A stretch of DNA of 5,196 nt. It comes from Candidatus Nanopelagicales bacterium (lineage in GTDB: Bacteria > Actinomycetota > Actinomycetes > S36-B12 > UBA5976). The translations under genes and the position numbers were made by a program. Positions 1-4,058 of the stretch are shown here, in pieces; the first letter of the stretch is position 1; each line of letters begins with the position of its first letter. The stretch is from the NCBI GenBank assembly GCA_023257525.1, contig JALRCB010000068.1, positions 1 through 5,196 on the forward strand, given 5' to 3'. The notes below the pieces were generated by a model. It saw only the letters and a program-made list of their open reading frames with translations, searched no databases and had not been told where the DNA came from.

Positions 1-911
1 TCGGATCACGCGGACTTGATATGCACACCGCAGGTTTAGAACGTATGGGCGCGACTGTCACCAATGAACATGGATACCTCGTTGTTCATGCCCCAGATGG
101 TGGCCTAGTTGGCACTCATGTCTACCTAGATTTTCCGAGTGTTGGAGCTACCGAAACTTTATTGATGGCAGCAGTCACTGCAAATGGCGTGACCGTAATA
201 GATAACGCTGCGCGCGAACCAGAAATCGTTGACATCTGCAACATGTTGTTAGCGATGGGTGCACAAATTGATGGCGTTGGTACCTCACTACTAACGATCA
301 CTGGTGTCTCTAGTTTGAAAGCAGTGGAACACACCACAGTTGCAGATCGAATTGTTGCAGGAACTTGGGCCGTGGCCGCTGTAATTACTGGTGGAGACAT
401 CAACGCAAATAGTGAGCACCTTTCGATAGCACTTGAGAAGTTGGTAACAGCTGGCGCTGAAGTAGAAATCACTAATGATGGATTTAGAGTCCAGATGAAT
501 AAGCGTCCTACTGCAATCGATGTTGTTACGCTTCCGTATCCGGGATTCCCAACTGACCTACAACCACAATTTATTGCGCTGAATTCAATTGCCGAAGGTT
601 CTGCGATGGTTACCGAAAATTTGTTTGAAGCGCGATTTAGATTTGTTCAGGAACTGACTCGGCTTGGCGCTGAAGTTCGAACTGATGGCCATCATGCGCT
701 TATCAGAGGCCGTTCCCAATTGTCCGGAGCTCCCGTAGAAGCCACAGACATCAGAGCTGGAGCTGGATTAGTTTTAGCTGGTTTAGTTGCTGATGGCGAA
801 ACTACGGTTCACGCCATTGACCATATTGATCGTGGGTATGTGGACTTTGAAAAACAGTTGAGCAAACTTGGCGCCAACATTATTCGTGAGACTAGCCCGC
901 AGCTTTCTTAA
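1..911 (+). CDS. murA: UDP-N-acetylglucosamine 1-carboxyvinyltransferase (MurA), 3' part
   Basis: MurA transfers enolpyruvate from PEP to UDP-GlcNAc, the first committed step of peptidoglycan synthesis, in the cytoplasm. The reading frame is open from base 3 (bases 1-2 end a split codon), so the ATG at 21 is internal and the gene starts upstream. About 303 codons are visible of a usual ~420. Seen: the GSRxLDMH segment matching E. coli G118-H125, with the Arg120 equivalent at 9-11; the NAAREPEIVD block; DRIxAGT; PYPGFPTD with the catalytic Asp (E. coli Asp305) at 555-557; EARF with the Arg331 equivalent at 633-635; DIRAGAGL with Arg371 at 753-755; and HIDRGY with Arg397 at 831-833. The active-site Cys115 position (Cys or Asp) lies about six bases left of the window, so fosfomycin sensitivity cannot be judged. 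Oddity: the residue after Arg120, normally Pro121, is Gly. The stop (TAA) lies inside the convergent gene on the minus strand. Confidence 0.97.
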   Translation, partial: GSRGLDMHTAGLERMGATVTNEHGYLVVHAPDGGLVGTHVYLDFPSVGATETLLMAAVTANGVTVIDNAAREPEIVDICNMLLAMGAQIDGVGTSLLTITGVSSLKAVEHTTVADRIVAGTWAVAAVITGGDINANSEHLSIALEKLVTAGAEVEITNDGFRVQMNKRPTAIDVVTLPYPGFPTDLQPQFIALNSIAEGSAMVTENLFEARFRFVQELTRLGAEVRTDGHHALIRGRSQLSGAPVEATDIRAGAGLVLAGLVADGETTVHAIDHIDRGYVDFEKQLSKLGANIIRETSPQLS

Positions 912-1221
912 GAACCTGTTTCGCAACTTCAACATCTTTAGGCCAAACCATAATTCTTGGACCATCATTAGTTTGAGCCAAGCTCGCTCTAAGTCCCGCA
1001 TCAACCAAAGTGCGCCTCAGCACTTCGCCCTCGATGTAGTTGTTAGGCGTTGCAATTGGCACCAATATCCCGTATTCATCGGGATTGCCAGATTTCGGTG
1101 CGCGTTCAACCACCGAGCCACCTCGGGCAAAAGCCCAACGCAGAATCAAAACCATTATGCCAAGGCCGGAAAATGCTACAAGCGGTCCAAAGAAGTATGA
1201 AAATGAATTCCAGGCTGGCAC
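892..1221 (-). CDS. Small single-TM protein with DUF2007-like domain
   Basis: A 109-residue protein of unknown function. Residues about 9-31 form one hydrophobic membrane segment followed by Arg (RWAFARGG), suggesting an N-terminal anchor with the rest in the cytoplasm. A short polar linker (32-50) leads to a compact domain (about 51-105) with the pattern VPIATPNNYIEGEVLRRTL ... AGLRA ... IMVWPKDVEVAKQVL. This resembles DUF2007 (putative prokaryotic signal-transducing protein), a ferredoxin-like fold; the family call is from pattern memory and is tentative. The start is GTG at 1221-1219, the only start upstream of the TM segment: an in-frame stop lies two codons further upstream. I see no Shine-Dalgarno sequence, so it may be leaderless. 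Its last six codons and stop overlap the murA 3' end on the other strand by 20 bp. It is divergent from the acyl-CoA dehydrogenase gene and shares an 88-bp intergenic region with it. Confidence 0.8.
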   Translation of the reverse strand: MPAWNSFSYFFGPLVAFSGLGIMVLILRWAFARGGSVVERAPKSGNPDEYGILVPIATPNNYIEGEVLRRTLVDAGLRASLAQTNDGPRIMVWPKDVEVAKQVLKKAAG

Positions 1222-1309
1222 GTCTCAAGTCTGTCGCAACTTGCCCGCTACTGCAGAGTAAAGTCTGGCCAACTACTGGCATTTTTTTGATGTCTGCCAG
1301 ACTAGCCAC
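1222..1309. promoter_or_regulatory. Divergent promoter region with CAGAC/GTCTG elements
   Basis: This 88-bp gap separates two divergent genes, neither of which has a Shine-Dalgarno sequence. Seen directly: an 11-bp perfect palindrome of GTCTG-C-CAGAC at 1292-1302; further GTCTG copies at 1229-1233 and 1263-1267; an 8-bp inverted repeat AGTCTGGC (1262-1269) / GCCAGACT (1296-1303) with a 26-nt spacer; and a seven-T tract at 1282-1288. CAGACT stands exactly six bases before the ATG at 1310 (1298-1303) and, on the minus strand, exactly six bases before the GTG at 1221 (1233-1228). That is the position of a -10 box in leaderless transcripts, but CAGACT is a poor match to TANNNT. Other -10-like hexamers are TAAAGT (+, 1259-1264) and TACTCT (-, 1260-1255), without good -35 partners. 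That promoters exist here is inferred from gene layout; whether the repeats are operators or weak -10 elements is open. Confidence 0.4.
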
Positions 1310-2431
1310 ATGAGTTTTTCGCAAATTGGCGTTGTTGGTCTGGGAATTATGGGGGCCGGCATCGTCGAAGTTTTTGCCCGCGCCGGTTACCAAGTAGTTG
1401 GCGTTGCTGAATCTGGCCCCGCAGTTGATGCTGGTAAATCCAATCTTGCTAAGTCACTGGCTAGGGCAGTTTCAAAAGGGAAGTTGAGCCAAGAACAAAG
1501 CGATGAAATTACCGCGCGAGTTTCATTCGGCGAAGACTTTGAACTTCTTGCAGATTGCGATCTGGTAATTGAAGCGGCACCAGAAATTCTTTCACTGAAG
1601 GTTGAGATTTTCTCGAAGTTGGATGCAGCTGTGAAACCATCAGGCATCCTGGCAACGAACACTTCAAGTTTGTCTGTTACTGAGATCGCAAATGCCACAA
1701 CGCGTCCAGAAAAAGTAATCGGAATGCATTTCTTTAATCCGGCTCCAGTTCAAAAGTTTGTTGAAGTTATTTCAACTTCGCATTCAGACGTTCAGGTAGT
1801 TGGGAAGATAGTCGAACTTGGAAATTCCCTTGGAAAACATTTGGCACAGATTTCTGACCAGCCAGGATTTATTGTCAACAAGCTCTTGCTTCGGTACTTG
1901 AATCATGCGGTCCAGATTCTTGATGCCGGCCAGGCAACAAAAGAACAGATGGACGCAGCCATGCGTGAGCTTTCTGGCTACCCAATGGGACCATGTGAAC
2001 TCTTGGATCTAATCGGTATCGATACCTGTGTTGAAATCTTGAAGACAATTCACGCCGATACCAAGTTAGAAATTGATGAACCCGCTGCTGGAATGGTCAG
2101 CTTGGTATCCGCAGGAGCCAAGGGCAGAAAATCAGGATCAGGTTTTTATGACTACTCCGAAAGACTTGATGCCCCAACGGATCCAAACGAAGCGATAAAG
2201 AACCAAGTACACAACGATCTGTTAATGGCATACCTCGGCGACTGCATTGCGATGGAAGCCACAGGCTACGCATCAAAGACCGACATTGATTCGGGAATGA
2301 AGCTGGGCTGTGGCTTACCTACGGGACCATTTGAGGTAATCGAAAGTATCGGCATCGAAAAGGTCAGAGCTGGACAAGCTGAACTTGCGCAGCGAACTGG
2401 AATTGCTGCTTATCAACCGTTGCCGTTCTAA
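1310..2431 (+). CDS. 3-hydroxyacyl-CoA (3-hydroxybutyryl-CoA-type) dehydrogenase
   Basis: NAD(P)-dependent oxidation of (S)-3-hydroxyacyl-CoA to 3-ketoacyl-CoA (or the reverse), in beta-oxidation or butyrate-type metabolism, in the cytoplasm. The 373 residues contain an N-terminal Rossmann domain (about 4-184) with GLGIMGAG (Gly10, 12, 15); the catalytic residues Ser119 (TNTSS), His140 (MHFFNP), Glu152 (VEVI) and Asn190 (GFIVNK), spaced exactly as Ser137/His158/Glu170/Asn208 in human HADH; and a C-terminal 3HCDH domain (about 186-282) with GYPMGPCELLDLIGID and GRKSGSGFYDY. About 90 further residues carry a second, shortened 3HCDH-like copy (GLPTGPFEVIESIGIE, 335-350). Single-domain Hbd/FadB2 enzymes are ~282-290 residues and PaaH is ~475, so this is an intermediate architecture. 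The ATG is the only ATG/GTG/TTG start in frame after the upstream stop, has no Shine-Dalgarno sequence, and may be leaderless. It leads a likely three-gene unit. Chain-length preference cannot be read from sequence. Confidence 0.95.
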   Translation: MSFSQIGVVGLGIMGAGIVEVFARAGYQVVGVAESGPAVDAGKSNLAKSLARAVSKGKLSQEQSDEITARVSFGEDFELLADCDLVIEAAPEILSLKVEIFSKLDAAVKPSGILATNTSSLSVTEIANATTRPEKVIGMHFFNPAPVQKFVEVISTSHSDVQVVGKIVELGNSLGKHLAQISDQPGFIVNKLLLRYLNHAVQILDAGQATKEQMDAAMRELSGYPMGPCELLDLIGIDTCVEILKTIHADTKLEIDEPAAGMVSLVSAGAKGRKSGSGFYDYSERLDAPTDPNEAIKNQVHNDLLMAYLGDCIAMEATGYASKTDIDSGMKLGCGLPTGPFEVIESIGIEKVRAGQAELAQRTGIAAYQPLPF

Positions 2432-2449
2432 CACCTTTAGATTTGAACT

Positions 2450-2455
2450 TAGAAT
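2450..2455 (+). promoter_or_regulatory. Probable leaderless -10 box TAGAAT
   Basis: TAGAAT matches the TATAAT consensus at 5 of 6 positions and ends six bases before the ATG at 2462, so transcription would start at or next to the A of the start codon. This fits the leaderless arrangement common in Actinobacteria. The next gene has no Shine-Dalgarno sequence in the 30-nt gap after the preceding stop, which supports the reading. No convincing -35 hexamer is present at 16-18 nt. It would act as an internal promoter for the small Cys/His protein and the hydrolase. Confidence 0.45.
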
Positions 2456-2461
2456 TGCACC

Positions 2462-2734
2462 ATGGGGCGCCGAAACCGAAGAGAGCCAAATCAAGAGCCA
2501 CCTGAGCTCAAACTTGGCAGTTTTGGTCGCACCGAAAACCATGCAGATGGTGAATGGCAAGTTACTTCACTAACTGGGGAAACTTCTGTGAAGGTTTATC
2601 GCTGCCCTGGTTGCCAAGGTGATATCCAGCCTGGCACGGCACACATCGTTGCTTGGAACATGGACTACTCGGCTGACGAAAGACGACATTGGCACACAGC
2701 TTGTTGGAAACGTAGAACGCCGAGGAAATTCTGA
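2462..2734 (+). CDS. Uncharacterised actinobacterial Cys/His protein (zinc-ribbon-like)
   Basis: A 90-residue soluble protein. The basic N terminus (MGRRNRREP) and the core (EWQVTSLTGETSVKVYRCPGC, split by me into EWQV at 31-34 and YRCPGC at 46-51) resemble a conserved actinobacterial family often labelled 'ATP/GTP-binding protein'; I see no Walker A or other nucleotide-binding motif to justify that label. Cys48-x2-Cys51, His61, and His76-x-His78-x2-Cys81 (HWHTAC) could bind one zinc ion in a ribbon or HNH-like knuckle. The basic ends (RRNRR; KRRTPRK at 83-89) would suit nucleic-acid binding, but that is inference. The ATG at 2462 lies 30 nt after the dehydrogenase stop and follows a leaderless-type -10 box. 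Its TGA shares one base with the hydrolase ATG (TGATG), so the two are probably translationally coupled. No function can be assigned. Confidence 0.85.
   Translation: MGRRNRREPNQEPPELKLGSFGRTENHADGEWQVTSLTGETSVKVYRCPGCQGDIQPGTAHIVAWNMDYSADERRHWHTACWKRRTPRKF
2722..2726 (+). promoter_or_regulatory. Shine-Dalgarno GAGGA for the hydrolase gene
   Basis: GAGGA inside the last codons of the small Cys/His gene, seven bases before the ATG at 2734. It supports that start and the one-base overlap. Confidence 0.75.
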
Positions 2735-3486
2735 TGGCTGAAATAGTTTCAAATAGTGTGCTCCCGGCAAAGCGCGAAGCCATAACGCTAGTAACTGAAG
2801 ACAACTTGCGATTAGTCGGGGAGTTAGCGCTGCCCGTTTCGGAAAAACCAAAAGCCACAATTTTGTTACTTCATCCAAATCCAACTGGTGGCGGAATGAT
2901 GGATAGTCACCTGTTCAAAAAAGCTGCTTGGCGACTCCCCGCCTTAGCTGACGTTGCAATCTTGCGATGGAACACCCGAGGAACTACCAGCGCAGCAGGA
3001 ACGAGCGAAGGCGAGTACGACCAAGGAGTTTTAGAAGGCTTAGATTTCAAAGCTGCCTTGAATTTTGCCCAGTCGCGTGGGTTAGAAAACATCTGGCTAG
3101 TCGGTTGGTCATTTGGAACAGATGTCACTTTGATGCATGGCAACGTTGATCCAGTTCAAGGTGCAGTTTTGTTTAGTCCACCTTTGATGTGGAGTACTGA
3201 AGAGCACCTCAAGTCATGGGCTGATTCTGGTCGCCCGCTTACGGCTTTGGTTCCAGAACTAGATGACTACTTAAAACCACCTGAAGCAATCGAAAAGTTT
3301 TCAATCGTTCCGCAGTGCGATGTTGTTGCGATCCCTGAATGTCGACACTTATGGGTTGGTGAAAAGTTTGTGCGGATTGCCTGGAATGAAGCGTTAAATC
3401 GAATACTTCCAGAAATGCCAGAACTGAGTTGGACTTGGGATGGCGAAATGACGCGCTGGAACGACTTGTTGAACAAGTCTGAATAA
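2734..3486 (+). CDS. Alpha/beta hydrolase, COG2945-like
   Basis: A 250-residue predicted cytoplasmic serine hydrolase of unknown substrate; there is no signal peptide. Seen: a first strand and turn with LLHPNPTGGGMMDSHLF (45-61), corresponding to the HPHPxxGGTMDN oxyanion region of COG2945-type hydrolases; LRWNTRG (77-83) and GTSEGEYDQG (89-98), equal to the family's FRGxGxSEGxxDxG block; the nucleophile elbow GWSFG with Ser126; the acid Asp177 or Asp178 in VPELDDYL; and the base His205 in CRHLWVG. The triad is therefore complete, and the length fits a minimal alpha/beta hydrolase without a large lid. The start has a good Shine-Dalgarno sequence and overlaps the upstream stop by one base, which places it in a unit with the Cys/His protein and probably the dehydrogenase. 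A thioesterase or ester-cleaving role near acyl-CoA genes is conceivable but not shown by the sequence. Confidence 0.9.
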   Translation: MAEIVSNSVLPAKREAITLVTEDNLRLVGELALPVSEKPKATILLLHPNPTGGGMMDSHLFKKAAWRLPALADVAILRWNTRGTTSAAGTSEGEYDQGVLEGLDFKAALNFAQSRGLENIWLVGWSFGTDVTLMHGNVDPVQGAVLFSPPLMWSTEEHLKSWADSGRPLTALVPELDDYLKPPEAIEKFSIVPQCDVVAIPECRHLWVGEKFVRIAWNEALNRILPEMPELSWTWDGEMTRWNDLLNKSE

Positions 3487-3493
3487 TTCTTTT
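3463..3493 (+). terminator. Possible weak terminator at the end of the hydrolase gene
   Basis: GACTTGT (3463-3469), loop TGA, ACAAGTC (3473-3479): a perfect 7-bp stem with a 3-nt loop inside the last codons of the hydrolase gene. An AT-rich stretch follows, ending in CTTTT (3489-3493). The T run starts late and is short, so termination would be inefficient. On the minus strand nothing T-rich follows the stem, so it is unlikely to serve the convergent epimerase gene. It may be a chance palindrome in coding sequence. Confidence 0.3.
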
Positions 3494-3495
3494 CG

Positions 3496-3936
3496 TTAGT
3501 GATCAACTGGCTGGACTAGTTCAACAAGAACTCCGCCAACGTCTTTTGGATGCACAAAGTTAATTAGTGATCCAGCAGTACCAATTCGTGACTCTGGATA
3601 AATCAATTGCATCCCAGCGCTTAAAACATTTGCCATTGCTTCATCGATGTTGGTAACTCGAAATGCCAGCTGTTGCATTCCTTCCCCACTGCGCTCAAGA
3701 AATTTTGCGATTGTTGATTCAGGATTTAGGGGAGCCAACAACTGCAAACGAGTTCCATCAGCTAAATCGAGCATGGCTTCTTCAATACCTTGAGATTCGT
3801 TTATTTCTCGGTGCGAAACTTCTAAGCCGAAAGTCTGGGACCAACGTGCGATGGCCTCATCTAGGTCTCTAACAGCGAGTCCAACATGATCGATTCCTAA
3901 TAGCGTTCCGCCTAGGGCGGCACTTAAGTTGACCAT
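3496..3936 (-). CDS. mce: Methylmalonyl-CoA epimerase
   Basis: Interconverts (2S)- and (2R)-methylmalonyl-CoA, joining propionyl-CoA carboxylase to B12-dependent methylmalonyl-CoA mutase; cytoplasmic. I chose the ATG at 3936-3934 (146 residues) because GAGGA stands five bases before it. The frame stays open to an ATG at 3984, giving 162 residues with an unlikely N-terminal extension. Two vicinal-oxygen-chelate modules are visible: IDHVGLAVRDLDEAI (15-29, metal ligand His17), INESQGIEEAML (45-56, with Glu47, the region of the proposed catalytic Glu) and TRLQLLAP (Gln65 ligand) in the first; GMQQLAFRVTNIDEA (86-100) and HPKDVGGVLVELVQ (129-142, Glu139 ligand) in the second. Where most epimerases have HH before (V/I)AF, this one has Gln88-Gln89, so the third usual ligand is Gln. 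From memory the mycobacterial orthologue also has QQ. It is convergent with the hydrolase gene (9-bp gap) and divergent from the thiolase gene. Confidence 0.94.
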   Translation of the reverse strand: MVNLSAALGGTLLGIDHVGLAVRDLDEAIARWSQTFGLEVSHREINESQGIEEAMLDLADGTRLQLLAPLNPESTIAKFLERSGEGMQQLAFRVTNIDEAMANVLSAGMQLIYPESRIGTAGSLINFVHPKDVGGVLVELVQPVDH

Positions 3937-3941
3937 TGCAA

Positions 3942-3946
3942 TCCTC
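3942..3946 (-). promoter_or_regulatory. mce: Shine-Dalgarno GAGGA deciding the epimerase start
   Basis: On the minus strand GAGGA precedes the ATG at 3936 with a 5-nt spacer. The in-frame ATGs at 3954 and 3984 lack a comparable site. This favours the 146-residue product, the usual family length. Confidence 0.65.
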
Positions 3947-4045
3947 GCAATCATTGGGCGGATTCCTGCTAAGTCCAAGAACATCGCTAAGGTGACAGTA
4001 AGGGATTTTGCACATGACGCGCAATTTCTCGCACTTTTGCTGATC

Positions 4046-4052
4046 GGAAAGG
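4046..4052 (+). promoter_or_regulatory. Shine-Dalgarno GGAAAGG for the thiolase gene
   Basis: GGAAAGG lies six bases before the ATG at 4059. Together with an in-frame TGA at 4041-4043 it fixes the thiolase start. Confidence 0.7.
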
Positions 4053-4058
4053 CCTTTA

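Larger units (their letters stand above)
3937..4058. promoter_or_regulatory. Divergent intergenic region, mce / thiolase
   Basis: This 122-bp gap must hold promoters for both flanking genes. Seen: an imperfect 17-bp palindrome at 4008-4024 (TTGC at 4008-4011 against GCAA at 4021-4024, 6 of 8 arm positions paired), and GCTAAG repeated at 3968-3973 and 3986-3991. On the minus strand a possible but weak promoter is TTGCGC (4024-4019), an 18-nt spacer, then TACTGT (4000-3995), which would leave a leader of about 50 nt for mce. No convincing pair was found for the thiolase. The palindrome overlaps the candidate -35, so a regulator site is possible but unproven. Confidence 0.3.

Noticed and set aside
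122..472. 116-codon open frame on the minus strand within murA
   Set aside because: Lies entirely opposite a well-conserved coding sequence, has no recognisable motif and no ribosome site; a shadow frame.
21..911. murA starting at the ATG at 21
   Set aside because: The frame is open to the left edge and the codons before this ATG encode conserved MurA residues, so this Met is internal (the M of LDMH).
905..914. TTCTTAAGAA palindrome at the murA stop
   Set aside because: A 10-bp palindrome with no loop cannot form a hairpin terminator, and it is largely explained by coding sequence and the stop codon.
1268..1288. GCCA/TGGC hairpin followed by seven Ts as a terminator
   Set aside because: The stem is only 4 bp and no plus-strand gene ends upstream; it lies between divergent genes.
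2562..2884. Two overlapping minus-strand open frames across the Cys/His gene and the hydrolase start
   Set aside because: Opposite two supported genes joined by an overlap with a good Shine-Dalgarno sequence; the translations look like non-coding frames.
3937..3984. N-terminal extension of the epimerase to the ATG at 3984
   Set aside because: The extra 16 residues are not family-like, the upstream ATGs lack a Shine-Dalgarno sequence, and the ATG at 3936 has GAGGA at proper spacing.
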